This document shows, in pieces, positions 8,403 through 17,664 of a DNA stretch of 64,000 nt; position 1 is the stretch's first letter, and each line of letters starts with the position of its first letter. Position numbers and translations under genes: made by a program. This DNA comes from Clostridia bacterium (GTDB taxonomy: Bacteria; Bacillota; Clostridia; Oscillospirales; Acutalibacteraceae): assembly GCA_017613735.1 (NCBI GenBank), contig JAGADF010000009.1, positions 62,001-126,000 on the forward strand, given 5' to 3'. The notes beneath the pieces were generated by a model that did not search any database, was not told the DNA's origin, and saw only the letters and a list, made by a program, of their open reading frames with translations.

Positions 8403-9105
8403 CAATTTAATAGCGAATGAGACCTCGCTTTCACGAAAACAGGCGACTGAGCTTATAAAAAAGGGCGAACTGCTTGTAAACGGAAAGGTTGTTCTTTCCG
8501 CATCCGAAAAGGTCGACGCCGAAAACGATGAAATAGTCTTTTGCGGCCGAAGGCTGAACTGCGCCGAACACGTCTATATAATGATGAATAAGCCTAAGGG
8601 TGTTCTGAGCGCGTCTTCCGATAAAAAAGCAAAAACCGTTATCGACCTTGTTCCCGATGAATTAAGACGGAAAGGTCTTTTTCCCGCCGGCAGACTGGAC
8701 AAGGATACGACGGGTTTTATTCTTCTGACCGATGACGGCGAATTCGCCCATAAAATCCTTTCGCCTAAAAACCATATTTATAAAACCTATGTCGCGAGAA
8801 TCAGAAATCCGATAACAGATGACGAAATAAAAACCCTTGAAAGGGGAATTACGCTCTCCGACGGCACGGTTTTTAAGAAATGTAAAATAAAAATATTAAA
8901 TGACGAAAAAAATCTGATTGAGATAAAAATCTGCGAGGGAAAATTCCATCAGATTAAACGAATGTTACAATTTGTAAATAACGAGGTTCTTGTGCTTGAA
9001 AGGGTAAAAATGGGCAATTTGACCATAGATAATGTGTTAAAACCCGGTGAATGCAGGTTGCTGACAGACGAAGAATTGAAAATCATTCGTGATTTTGACG
9101 AATAA
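8383..9105 (+). CDS. Pseudouridine synthase, RsuA/RluB/RluE family
   Basis: 240 residues. N-terminal S4 RNA-binding domain (RLDNLIANETSLSRKQATEL, about 4-60), then the RsuA-type catalytic domain with GRLDKDTTGFILLTDDGE (catalytic Asp in RLDKDT, near residue 103). Most similar in layout to RsuA (16S U516) but 23S-specific RluB-like activity cannot be excluded. Overlaps the DUF4830 gene by 20 bases, so the two are translationally coupled. Confidence 0.88.
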   Translation: MKNKRLDNLIANETSLSRKQATELIKKGELLVNGKVVLSASEKVDAENDEIVFCGRRLNCAEHVYIMMNKPKGVLSASSDKKAKTVIDLVPDELRRKGLFPAGRLDKDTTGFILLTDDGEFAHKILSPKNHIYKTYVARIRNPITDDEIKTLERGITLSDGTVFKKCKIKILNDEKNLIEIKICEGKFHQIKRMLQFVNNEVLVLERVKMGNLTIDNVLKPGECRLLTDEELKIIRDFDE

Positions 9106-9110
9106 AAATA

Positions 9111-9132
9111 CCACTCATTGAGTGGTTTTTTT
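9111..9132 (+). terminator. Terminator after the pseudouridine synthase
   Basis: CCACTC-ATT-GAGTGG followed by seven T residues. Confidence 0.9.
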
Positions 9133-9218
9133 ATGCCCGTTTTTTCCTTTTTTATGCAAAAACCGCCTCTGTTTTTGGTTAAAATGATTAATAAAATGTG
9201 AATTTTGTGATTTTTTAC

Positions 9219-9247
9219 TTGAAATTTTCAAAAAAATTGTGTAAAAT
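9219..9247 (+). promoter_or_regulatory. Promoter for the division cluster
   Basis: TTGAAA (9219-9224), 17 bases, TAAAAT (9242-9247), about 80 bases upstream of the regulator at 9326. It is the only promoter-like site I see before ftsE, so the regulator, ftsEX, the M23 protein and the S41 protein may form one transcript. Confidence 0.6.
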
Positions 9248-9325
9248 GATAACTATTGAATGGTGAAAATGTATAAAAAGTTTTTCTTCGGCGGTTTTTA
9301 CCGTTGAAAAATGGGAGGAATATTA

Positions 9326-10411
9326 ATGTCCAACAGGCTTTTTCAGGGTATTGTTCATCAGATGCGTGATGAGATTGACCGTACCATCGGCATTATTGAC
9401 GAAACGGGTACTATAATCTCGTGCAGCGAGTTGAGCCGTATAGGCGAGGTGCTCGGCAACGCCGTGCCCGAGGTATTCTCTGCGGGCAAGGATGTTGAAA
9501 TGGGCGGCTATCTTTTCCGCTCGTTCGGTTCTAAAATGCATCCCGAGTACGCGGCTTTCATTGAAAATACGGACGAGCTTTCTCAGAAGTGCCTCGGTCT
9601 GCTTACCGTTTCGCTTTCAAGCATCAAGCAGTATTATGATGAAAAGTACGACAGAAGCAATTTTATCAAGAATGTCATTCTCGATAATATTCTTCCGGGC
9701 GATATTTACTTAAAGGCTAAGGAGCTTCGCTTCGCAAGCGACGTCACGAGAGCCGTTCTTCTTATCAGAATTGAAGAAAAGAACGACCTTTCCGTTTTCA
9801 GCATTATTCAGAATCTTTTCCCCGACAAGACGAAGGATTTTGTAATCAATATCAATGAAACGGACATAGCTCTTGTCAAAGAGGTTAAGAATAATATTGA
9901 CTCCAAGGACCTTGAAAAGCTTGCGAGAAGTATTGCCGACTCTCTCGGTCAGGAGTATTACACTCACGTCCTCGTCGGTATCGGCACAACCGTTGTCGGT
10001 ATTAAGGACCTTGCGCGTTCGTTCAAGGAGGCGCAGGTTTCTCTTGAGGTCGGTAAAGTATTTGATACCGAAAAATCCATTGTCAGGTATGACAATCTCG
10101 GCGTAGCGCGTCTGATTTACCAGCTTCCCACGACTCTCTGTGAGATGTTCCTGCATGAGATTTTCAAGCGCAGCTCGATTGACAGCCTCGACAGCGAAAC
10201 TCTTTTTACCATTCAGAAGTTCTTTGAAAACAACCTTAACGTCAGCGAAACCTCAAGAAAACTGTTTGTTCACAGGAACACTCTTGTTTACCGTCTTGAG
10301 AAAATCAAGAAGCTCACGGGTCTTGATTTAAGAGAATTCGACGACGCTATTGTTTTCAAGGTTGCTCTTATGGTTAAAAAGTATCTTGATGCCAATCCTG
10401 TCAAATACTGA
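9326..10411 (+). CDS. CdaR/PucR-family transcriptional regulator
   Basis: 361 residues. The N-terminus (FQGIVHQMRDEIDRTIGIID) resembles a sugar-diacid-regulator sensory domain; the C-terminal HTH is of PucR type, ENNLNVSETSRKLFVHRNTL followed by VYRLEKIKKLTGLDLR (about 305-340). An in-frame ATG lies 15 bases earlier; 9326 is preferred because GGGAGGA sits just upstream. Placed immediately before ftsE, it is a plausible regulator of the division genes, but the ligand is unknown. Confidence 0.8.
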   Translation: MSNRLFQGIVHQMRDEIDRTIGIIDETGTIISCSELSRIGEVLGNAVPEVFSAGKDVEMGGYLFRSFGSKMHPEYAAFIENTDELSQKCLGLLTVSLSSIKQYYDEKYDRSNFIKNVILDNILPGDIYLKAKELRFASDVTRAVLLIRIEEKNDLSVFSIIQNLFPDKTKDFVININETDIALVKEVKNNIDSKDLEKLARSIADSLGQEYYTHVLVGIGTTVVGIKDLARSFKEAQVSLEVGKVFDTEKSIVRYDNLGVARLIYQLPTTLCEMFLHEIFKRSSIDSLDSETLFTIQKFFENNLNVSETSRKLFVHRNTLVYRLEKIKKLTGLDLREFDDAIVFKVALMVKKYLDANPVKY

Positions 10412-10437
10412 TAAAGGTATAAAAAGGTTGTGTAAAA

Positions 10438-11385
10438 GTGATTGAATTTAAAAACGTTTCAAAGACCTATGACAACGGTACAAAGGCTTTGAAAGACGTC
10501 AGTCTCCGTATTGAAGACGGCGAGTTCGTATTCATTGTCGGCGCTTCGGGCGCGGGCAAGAGTACGCTTCTTAAAATCCTTATGAGGGAAGAGGTTCCTT
10601 CATCGGGAACGGTAATGATTAACAATTACAATTTAAATAAGCTTAAAAAGAAGCAGATTCCTTATTTCAGGCGTACTCTCGGCATTGTATTTCAGGATTT
10701 CAGGCTTATTCCCAATATGTCAGTATTTGACAATGTTGCGTTCGCTATGCGCGTTATAGGCGCTAAGGAAAAGGAAATAAGAAAAAGGGTTCCCTATCTT
10801 CTTTCTCTTGTAGGTCTTGCCTCAAAGGCGAGGAATATGCCCAATGAGCTTTCGGGCGGCGAGCAGCAGCGAGTCGCTCTTGCACGCGCGCTTGTAAATA
10901 ATGCGAAAATTATTATTGCCGACGAGCCGACGGGTAATATTGACCCCGAAATGAGCTATGAAATAGTCGATTTGCTTGACCATATCAACGCGACGGGCAC
11001 TACCGTCGTAATGGTTACTCACGAGCATTCGCTTGTCAAGCAGTTTAACCACCGCGTTATAAAAATCGATTCGGGCGCGGTTGTAGCCGATATGGAGGAC
11101 GCTGAATCCATAACCGTTACTGCCGAAACTCATCAGCTCGGCGTAGAAAACGCTTCAAAAGAAGAGGAAAAGCCGAGCATGTTCTTCTATGAGCCCGGAA
11201 CAAATAAAGAAAGCGACGATTTCTTCGCTTCCTACGGCGTTGACAAGGAGTTCAACACTTCGGTCGAAGCCGAGGAGGAAACGAAGCCCGACGCCACGGA
11301 GGACGACGATTACTCAATTCTCAGGGAATTTGATTTAAGCTCGTTCGATTTACCGCAGGACGGAGGTGAGAGCAATGAAGGGTAA
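10438..11385 (+). CDS. ftsE: Cell division ATP-binding protein FtsE with long acidic C-terminal tail
   Basis: ABC ATPase that, with FtsX, transmits a cytoplasmic signal to periplasmic or cell-wall hydrolases at the septum. Walker A GASGAGKST (about 37-45), signature LSGGEQQR (about 139-146) and Walker B IIIADEPTGN (about 157-166) are all present. GTG start. At 315 residues it is some 85 longer than usual. The extra tail after about residue 225 is acidic (EAEEETKPDATEDDDYS) and ends SSFDLPQDGG. Overlaps ftsX by 11 bases. Confidence 0.95.
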   Translation: MIEFKNVSKTYDNGTKALKDVSLRIEDGEFVFIVGASGAGKSTLLKILMREEVPSSGTVMINNYNLNKLKKKQIPYFRRTLGIVFQDFRLIPNMSVFDNVAFAMRVIGAKEKEIRKRVPYLLSLVGLASKARNMPNELSGGEQQRVALARALVNNAKIIIADEPTGNIDPEMSYEIVDLLDHINATGTTVVMVTHEHSLVKQFNHRVIKIDSGAVVADMEDAESITVTAETHQLGVENASKEEEKPSMFFYEPGTNKESDDFFASYGVDKEFNTSVEAEEETKPDATEDDDYSILREFDLSSFDLPQDGGESNEG

Positions 11386-12286
11386 CAGCTTAGGCTATCT
11401 CACCAAGGAAGGCTTCCGAAGCGTATGGGTTAACCGTCTTATGTCTCTCGCTTCGATTACCGTTCTGCTCGCGTGTCTTGTAATTATCGGCACGGGCGCG
11501 ATGCTTTTCTTCAATATCAATAATCTTCTTGATGTCGTTGAAAGTCAGAACGTCGTTATGGTCTATATCAAGGACGAGGCAAGCGAAATCGAAACCTCAA
11601 CGGTAGGTCTTAATATCAAGGCTATAGATAATGTTGAGGAATGCGAATATATCTCTAAAGAGGACGCTTACCGCGAACAGCTCGCTTCGATGGGCGAGGA
11701 CGCGGCGCTGCTTGAAGGGCTTGATAACCCGCTTCCCAACGCATATAAGGTAACGGTCAAGGATTTGAATCTGTTTGATCAGACCGTAGCCGAAATCAAT
11801 AAGCTTGATTTCATTGAAAGCATAAGGGAAAACAGCGACCTGTCCGAAAAGCTTATCGCCATAAGAAGAGCGGTTACTTATATCGGCGCGTCTCTTGTCG
11901 CATTACTGTTTATAGTATCGGTATTCATTATTGCGAATACCGTAAGAATAACAATGTATAACAGACGGCTTGAAATCAGCATTATGAAGGCTGTCGGCGC
12001 CACCAACGGCTTTATTCGCTGGCCGTTTGTAGTTGAGGGCGTAACTCTCGGCATTATTTCGGGACTTATTTCATTCGCTCTCGTATTTGCCGTTTATCAG
12101 GCTATCGTTTACTTCTTCAGGGATGTCATTTCCATTATCGGCACAAAGCCTGTTGAATTCTTTGACTACGGCTGGTATATCCTTATTATCTTTATCGGTG
12201 TAGGCATTTTCACGGGCGGCTTCGGAAGCGCCGTATCAATGGGCAGATATCTTAAGGAGCAGGGGAGTGTTGTTACAAATGACTAA
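11375..12286 (+). CDS. ftsX: Cell division protein FtsX
   Basis: Membrane partner of FtsE, 303 residues. It has an N-terminal membrane helix (about 19-42), a large extracellular loop (about 45-165) that contacts hydrolase activators, and three C-terminal helices (about 172-195, 222-250, 265-290). The ATG at 11375 is preferred over a GTG at 11366, because that GTG lies in the GGAGGTG ribosome site. The end overlaps the first codons of the M23 gene. Confidence 0.95.
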   Translation: MKGNSLGYLTKEGFRSVWVNRLMSLASITVLLACLVIIGTGAMLFFNINNLLDVVESQNVVMVYIKDEASEIETSTVGLNIKAIDNVEECEYISKEDAYREQLASMGEDAALLEGLDNPLPNAYKVTVKDLNLFDQTVAEINKLDFIESIRENSDLSEKLIAIRRAVTYIGASLVALLFIVSVFIIANTVRITMYNRRLEISIMKAVGATNGFIRWPFVVEGVTLGIISGLISFALVFAVYQAIVYFFRDVISIIGTKPVEFFDYGWYILIIFIGVGIFTGGFGSAVSMGRYLKEQGSVVTND

Positions 12287-13568
12287 GGTTTATCTTAAAA
12301 AATTCCTAGCGCTTCTGCTTGTATGCGCCTTCCTTTTCTCGCTGGCTTCTCAGGGCGTCAGCGCGGAGGACGCGGCGGACGCATTGCGCAGAAAAATTGA
12401 AGAAAACCAGAAGAAAATTGAACAGCTTCACGACCAGCAGGCCGCTCAGTCGGAAATAGTTGACGCTCTTAAGGAGCAGGACAACGATTATCAGCGTCAG
12501 CTTGACGCACTCAACGCCGAGGTAGATGGCTATAGCGCGAAAATTGACGCGAAATCCGCTGAAATAGACAAGCTTGAAAAAGATATTCTCTCTCTTGAAA
12601 AAGAGGTTGATAAAATCAATAAAGACATTGAAAATATGAATGTCGAAATTGAAAAGACCTATGATTTGCTCGGCGAAAGACTCCGCGCTATGTATATGGC
12701 GGGTAACACAAGCGAAATCGAGGTTCTTCTCACGGCGGGCGATTTTTCGGAATTTCTTACCCGCTCGGAGCTCCTCAGAAGAGTTTCCAAGCACGACACC
12801 GATTTGGTATCGGGACTTAAGGATGAAATCAAGGAGCTTGATAAAAAAGCCGAAGAGCTTGAAGAGAAAAAGGTAAAGATTCAGGAAGAAAAACAAAAGC
12901 TTGACGACGAAAAGTACGAGCTCACTATCGCGAGAGCCGAAATTCAGGAAAAGCTTGACGAGGTTCAGAAAACGGCTGACGCTATCGAGGCTCAGCGCAA
13001 GGCTAACGCCAAAAAGCTTCAGGACCTTGTGGATATGGAAGAATACTACGAGAAGCAGAACGAGGAATACGCCAATACAATCGACGCATTGGCGCGTCAG
13101 GCTTCTCAGGGCTCGGGAACTGCGAGCGGCGAAAACTTCACGAACGATTCGGGATTCCCCGTTTCGGGAAGCGGTTTTATCTGTCCTCTTCAGTACCCCG
13201 GCACTTATGTTTCCGCAGGTTACGGCACCTATCCGTCGGGCAGAACCGGTCATACGGGTACGGACTACTGCGTTTCGGGCGGTACAATGGGCAAGAACGT
13301 CCGCGCTATAGCAGGCGGCACCGTTATTCTCGCCAAGTATCAGTCCAATTCATACGGCAACCATATTATGATTGACCACGGCAACGGTATTACAAGTCTT
13401 TACGCTCACGCGAGCAGCCTTCTTGTTTCCGTCGGTCAGCACGTTAATCAGGGCGATATAATTATGCTTGCCGGTTCGACAGGTAACTCAACGGGCGCTC
13501 ACGTTCACCTTGAAATAAGAATCAACGGTAACAGAGTCAACCCCGCGAATTATATAGTTTTACCCTGA
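12279..13568 (+). CDS. EnvC-like secreted coiled-coil M23 (LytM) protein
   Basis: 429 residues. Signal peptide (KKFLALLLVCAFLFSLASQG, likely cut after VSA near 29), then a long coiled coil (about 30-260), a Ser/Gly linker, and a C-terminal LytM/M23 domain (about 300-425). LytM zinc ligands are visible as HTGTDY and HVHLEIR. The layout matches PcsB/EnvC proteins regulated by FtsEX. Start 12279 (ATG) is preferred over the GTG at 12267. Overlaps ftsX by 8 bases, so it is almost certainly the FtsEX-controlled hydrolase or activator. Confidence 0.9.
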   Translation: MTKVYLKKFLALLLVCAFLFSLASQGVSAEDAADALRRKIEENQKKIEQLHDQQAAQSEIVDALKEQDNDYQRQLDALNAEVDGYSAKIDAKSAEIDKLEKDILSLEKEVDKINKDIENMNVEIEKTYDLLGERLRAMYMAGNTSEIEVLLTAGDFSEFLTRSELLRRVSKHDTDLVSGLKDEIKELDKKAEELEEKKVKIQEEKQKLDDEKYELTIARAEIQEKLDEVQKTADAIEAQRKANAKKLQDLVDMEEYYEKQNEEYANTIDALARQASQGSGTASGENFTNDSGFPVSGSGFICPLQYPGTYVSAGYGTYPSGRTGHTGTDYCVSGGTMGKNVRAIAGGTVILAKYQSNSYGNHIMIDHGNGITSLYAHASSLLVSVGQHVNQGDIIMLAGSTGNSTGAHVHLEIRINGNRVNPANYIVLP

Positions 13569-13580
13569 TGGGAGAAGAAA

Positions 13581-14780
13581 ATGAATAAAAAGATTTCAGT
13601 CGGACTGATGTTGACAATCGTTTTTATCGCGGTTGCGACCGCCATAGCGATTACAATGTCGGTTTCAATGAGGACCTACAATTCATTAATAAAGGATTTG
13701 CCTCAGCGCGCTCAGATGTATTCGGGTATTGCCGAAATTGACGATATTGTCCGCGCCGAGTATTACGGCGACGTTAACCAGTCGCTGCTTGCTTCAAGTC
13801 TGTCAAAGGGCTATGCCGACGGACTCGGCGACAAGTACAGCTATTATATGAACGCCGACGAATACGGCGAGTATACCGAAAGAATCGGCGGTAAGAATTC
13901 GACTATCGGCATTGTTCCTTTCCCTGACCCCGATACGGGTTATATCTACGTTTCAAAGGTGTTTGACAACTCTGCCGCCCAGACCGCAAAAATCGAAAAG
14001 GGCGATGAGATAACCGCTATAAACGGCGATAATATTACCGCTTCAAACTATAACGATATGGTCAAGCTCCTTTACGGCGATAAGTATACTAACCTTGTTC
14101 TCACCGTTCTTCACGAGAAAAAGAGCTCGGATGTCAAGGTCGTTCTTGGCTATAATATGCAGTCCGTTTCCTATGATAAGGTCGGTAAAATCGGCGTAAT
14201 AAGGATTACGGCGTTTTATGAGAACACCGCTTTACAGCTTTCCGAGGCGATAAAAGCTCTTCAGAAGGATGATGTTACGGGTATTATCATTGACCTGAGA
14301 AACTGCTCCGAGGGTACGGTAAAATACGCCGCGAATGCAGTTGACGTTATTGTTCCCGTTGCAGCTGAAGGAAGAAAGGCGATAGCTCTTATTCAGAATT
14401 CCAAGGGCGAAACGGTTGATACCTACACCGCGGACGCTAAAAGCGTAACGCTCCCGCTTGCTGTTCTTGTAAACGGCGGCACTAACGGACCGGCAGAACT
14501 TTTTGCCTGTACTCTTATGGATTACGGCAGGGCGGACCTCGTCGGTACAAAAACCGCAGGTAACGCCACTATTCAGGATGTGTTCAAGCTTTCCGACGGC
14601 GGCGCGTTAAGGCTTACCGTTGCCACGGTGCTTCCCTATAAGAGCGACAGCTATAACGATACGGGCATCACGCCGAATTACGAGGTTGAAATGTCCGCCG
14701 ACGAGCTGAAACACCTTTATATGCTCACTACCGATAAGGACCCGCAATTCCAGAAAGCCTTCTCGCTTCTGAGCGAATAA
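13581..14780 (+). CDS. CtpB-like S41 family protein, predicted inactive (pseudoprotease)
   Basis: 399 residues: N-terminal membrane anchor (about 7-27), PDZ domain (about 105-190), then an S41 tail-specific-protease fold. In active family members the nucleophile is in SASASE and the general base in GKG-TVQ, 25 residues apart. Here the segment reads VLVNGGTNGPAELF (Ser position is Gly303) and TKTAGNATIQ (Lys position is Asn328); Gln332 remains. Both catalytic residues are missing. B. subtilis also has ctpB beside ftsEX, so the position is conserved even though the chemistry appears lost. Confidence 0.88.
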   Translation: MNKKISVGLMLTIVFIAVATAIAITMSVSMRTYNSLIKDLPQRAQMYSGIAEIDDIVRAEYYGDVNQSLLASSLSKGYADGLGDKYSYYMNADEYGEYTERIGGKNSTIGIVPFPDPDTGYIYVSKVFDNSAAQTAKIEKGDEITAINGDNITASNYNDMVKLLYGDKYTNLVLTVLHEKKSSDVKVVLGYNMQSVSYDKVGKIGVIRITAFYENTALQLSEAIKALQKDDVTGIIIDLRNCSEGTVKYAANAVDVIVPVAAEGRKAIALIQNSKGETVDTYTADAKSVTLPLAVLVNGGTNGPAELFACTLMDYGRADLVGTKTAGNATIQDVFKLSDGGALRLTVATVLPYKSDSYNDTGITPNYEVEMSADELKHLYMLTTDKDPQFQKAFSLLSE

Positions 14781-14795
14781 ATAATAAATAATATC

Positions 14796-14833
14796 AAATC
14801 CCTTCGCATATTTTAAAGCGGAGGGATTTTTTT
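14796..14833 (+). terminator. Terminator whose 3' arm carries the next gene's ribosome site
   Basis: AAATCCCTTCGC (14796-14807) pairs with GCGGAGGGATTT (14818-14829, one wobble), then a T run. GGAGG inside the 3' arm is the only Shine-Dalgarno for the TTG at 14832. Confidence 0.8.
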
Positions 14834-15626
14834 GTTTTGTATTCTTGATATTAAAGACAGAAAGCGAAGGTTTTTTCATAAAAATCCGCCGTATTTCGCC
14901 GAAAAGATTGTGATACCGAAAAAAGCTGTTTTTGAAAAGCTGACAGTTTTTTCGTATTCGGGGAAATGCGATTTTTATGCGGTTAAGGAGCATCTCAAAG
15001 CCTTTTCAAAATCGGTTATACTTGCCGAAAACTGTGTTCTTCCGGATTCGTCCGGACTTTTTGAATTTTCCTCGAATGAGCTTAAAGCGAGAATGATTTT
15101 TAATTCCGCAGTAAAGCTTATGGAAAACGTCGGTAACAGACGAAATATCACGTTTACCCTTGCCGATAAAACGGGCGACTTTTCCTCACTTGCGGAAGAA
15201 GTTATTCCCTATGCGGGCAGGGTGAATGTCATTACGGACAATCCCGTCCGCTATCGGTATACGGCGGATGAGATTTTTGATAATTACGGCGCGGTTGTGT
15301 CGGTCGGTGAATGGAGTAACGCCGTACCCGATACCGACGTTTTTGTTTCGCTTTCTTCTATGGGCTTTTCGCCGCTTGCCGTTTCCGTAAAAAACAGAAA
15401 AAACAATGGCTTTATAACTCTTGAGGGCGACAGCTTTACGCTGCCCGACGGCATTCTGAAATACAAGCCTTCGAATGTTAAAAACTACCCGTTTGCGTCC
15501 GCTCTGTATTCGCTTAGCTCTGTTAAAACGCTCGGCAAAATGAATTACCGCTCATTTACCGTAAATTCAAGGCAGATAACGCTTAATTCAGCCGCTAAAA
15601 TGCTTGACACTTTGCTTAATATTTAA
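14832..15626 (+). CDS. Unrecognised protein, Rossmann-like segments
   Basis: 264 residues, start TTG, function not recognised. Seen: an N-terminal basic stretch (KDRKRRFFHK) and alternating beta-alpha character. Segments GRVNVITDNPVRYRYTADEI and GAVVSVGEW near residues 135-165 resemble the strand-helix pattern of a dinucleotide-binding fold, but there is no clean GxGxxG. No signal peptide. It follows the ftsEX-S41 cluster after a terminator and precedes greA. The start could be a later ATG, for example near 15091, if the terminator is efficient. Confidence 0.6.
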   Translation: MFCILDIKDRKRRFFHKNPPYFAEKIVIPKKAVFEKLTVFSYSGKCDFYAVKEHLKAFSKSVILAENCVLPDSSGLFEFSSNELKARMIFNSAVKLMENVGNRRNITFTLADKTGDFSSLAEEVIPYAGRVNVITDNPVRYRYTADEIFDNYGAVVSVGEWSNAVPDTDVFVSLSSMGFSPLAVSVKNRKNNGFITLEGDSFTLPDGILKYKPSNVKNYPFASALYSLSSVKTLGKMNYRSFTVNSRQITLNSAAKMLDTLLNI

Positions 15627-15669
15627 TATAATATCATTTAATGTAATAATAACGGAAAGGACGATTATT

Positions 15670-16140
15670 ATGGCTAAACAGGAAATAGTAATGACCGCTG
15701 AAGGTCTTGCCGAACTTCAGGCAGAGCTTGACCAGTTAAAAACCGTCGGCAGAAAGGAAGCTGCCGAAAAAATTAAGACTGCAAGAGGCTACGGCGACCT
15801 TTCGGAGAATGCCGAATATGACGAGGCTATGAGCGACCAGGGTAAGCTTGAAGCGCGAATCAGCGAGCTCGAGCATATGATTTCCCACGCTAAGGTTCTT
15901 GACGAGAGCGAGCTTAGCAACGAGGTTGTTCATCTCGGTTCAAAGGTTAAAATCAGAGATTCGAAGAAAAAGGTCTATGAGTATCAGATAGTCGGTTATG
16001 CTCAGGCGAATCCCGCCGAAGGTCTTATTTCCGACGAATCACCCGTGGGCAAGGCTCTTATCGGTCATAAGGTAAACGATAAGATTGTTGTCGAAGCACC
16101 CATAGGCGAGCTTTCCTTTAAAATAGTTGAGATTGTCTGA
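15670..16140 (+). CDS. greA: Transcription elongation factor GreA
   Basis: 156 residues. An N-terminal coiled coil reaches the RNA polymerase secondary channel to trigger transcript cleavage; the tip acidic pair sits in GDLSENAEYDEA (about 40-51). The C-terminal FKBP-like domain ends GELSFKIVEIV. The ATG at 15670 follows GGAAAGGA. The greA-lysS order is typical of Firmicutes; the spacing to lysS is 9 bases. Confidence 0.96.
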   Translation: MAKQEIVMTAEGLAELQAELDQLKTVGRKEAAEKIKTARGYGDLSENAEYDEAMSDQGKLEARISELEHMISHAKVLDESELSNEVVHLGSKVKIRDSKKKVYEYQIVGYAQANPAEGLISDESPVGKALIGHKVNDKIVVEAPIGELSFKIVEIV

Positions 16141-16149
16141 GGAATTAAT

Positions 16150-17664
16150 ATGGCAGATGAGAATGTAATAAACAACGCTCCCGCTGAGGAAGAGGTTGAC
16201 GTTAACGAGCAAAGGCAGATTCGTCTTGAAAAGCTTCGCGCTTTGCAGGAAGAGGGTAACGACCCGTTTGTAATCACCGTTGCCGAGCAGTCGGCTGAAA
16301 GCGTTGAAATTAAAGAAAACTTTGATAAATATGAGAACGAGAACGTATCCGTCTGCGGAAGAATTATCGCCCGCAGAATAATGGGTAAGGCGAGCTTTAT
16401 GACCATTCAGGACAAGCTCGGAAGAATCCAGTGCTACGTCAGCATTAACGACGTCGGCGAGGACACGTACAAGGCGTTTAAAAAGAGCTGGGACATCGGC
16501 GATATCGTTGAAGTCAAGGGCTTTGTTTTCAAGACAAGGACTGAGGAAATCTCGGTTCACGCTCAGTCTATGAGGCTTCTTTCAAAGTCGCTTATCCCGC
16601 TTCCCGAAAAGTTTCACGGCTTAAAGGATACGGACGTCCGCTACCGCCAGAGGTATCTTGACTTAATAGTCAATCCCGAGGTTAAGGACACGTTCATCAA
16701 GCGTTCAATGATTTTATCTGAAATAAGAAAGTTCCTTGACGAGCGCGGCTTTATGGAGGTTGAAACCCCGATGCTTGTCGATAACGCGGGCGGCGCGGCG
16801 GCAAGACCTTTCAACACCCATTACAACGCTCTTGACGAGGACGTAAAGCTTCGTATTTCGCTTGAACTCTATCTTAAAAGGCTTATCATTGGCGGGCTCG
16901 AAAAGGTTTATGAAATCGGACGCGTTTTCCGTAATGAAGGCGTCGATACGAGACATAATCCCGAGTTTACCCTTATGGAGCTTTATCAGGCTTATACCGA
17001 CTATAACGGCATGATGGAATTGACCGAAACAATGTTCCGTCACCTTGCCGAAAAGGTCTGCGGCAGCGCGGTTATCAGCTATAACGGTACTGTTATCGAC
17101 CTTTCAAAGCCCTTTAAGCGTATTACTATGATAGACGCCATTAAGGAAGAAACGGGAATTGATTTTTCGGCTGTTAAAACCGATGAAGAGGCTAAGAAGC
17201 TTGCCGACGAAAAGCATATTGAATATGAAAAGCATCATAAGAGGGGAGATATAATCAACCTTTTCTTTGAAGAATTCTGCGAAGAAAAGATGATTCAGCC
17301 TACCTTCGTTATGGACCATCCCGTTGAGATTTCCCCGCTTACCAAGAAAAAGCCTTCAAATCCCGATTTGGTTGAACGCTTTGAGCTTTATATCTACGGC
17401 AGGGAAATGTGCAACGCGTATTCCGAGCTGAACGACCCGATTGACCAGCGCGAGCGCTTTAAGGCTCAGGACGCGCTTGCCGACGCGGGCGACGAAGAAG
17501 CGAACCACACCGACGAAGATTTCCTTCACGCTATGGAACTCGGTATGCCTCCCACGGGCGGTATCGGTTACGGCATTGACCGTCTTGTTATGCTTCTCAC
17601 CGATTCTTATTCAATCCGCGACGTGCTTCTCTTCCCGACGATGAAGAGTATTGATAAGGAATGA
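16150..17664 (+). CDS. lysS: Lysyl-tRNA synthetase, class II
   Basis: 504 residues. OB-fold anticodon-binding domain (about 55-160), then the class II catalytic core: motif 1 FMEVETPML (near 198), motif 2 [16 protein letters not shown] (near 258) and motif 3 GYGIDRLVM (near 478). No T-box leader; expressed from the greA transcript. The last bases overlap the next small gene (ATGA). Confidence 0.97.
   Translation: MADENVINNAPAEEEVDVNEQRQIRLEKLRALQEEGNDPFVITVAEQSAESVEIKENFDKYENENVSVCGRIIARRIMGKASFMTIQDKLGRIQCYVSINDVGEDTYKAFKKSWDIGDIVEVKGFVFKTRTEEISVHAQSMRLLSKSLIPLPEKFHGLKDTDVRYRQRYLDLIVNPEVKDTFIKRSMILSEIRKFLDERGFMEVETPMLVDNAGGAAARPFNTHYNALDEDVKLRISLELYLKRLIIGGLEKVYEIGRVFRNEGVDTRHNPEFTLMELYQAYTDYNGMMELTETMFRHLAEKVCGSAVISYNGTVIDLSKPFKRITMIDAIKEETGIDFSAVKTDEEAKKLADEKHIEYEKHHKRGDIINLFFEEFCEEKMIQPTFVMDHPVEISPLTKKKPSNPDLVERFELYIYGREMCNAYSELNDPIDQRERFKAQDALADAGDEEANHTDEDFLHAMELGMPPTGGIGYGIDRLVMLLTDSYSIRDVLLFPTMKSIDKE

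Noticed and set aside
12306..13253. A 315-codon open frame on the minus strand opposite the M23 gene
   Set aside because: Antisense shadow of the coiled-coil region; no ribosome site, very hydrophobic low-complexity product (Leu/Phe/Val), and the plus-strand gene is unmistakable.
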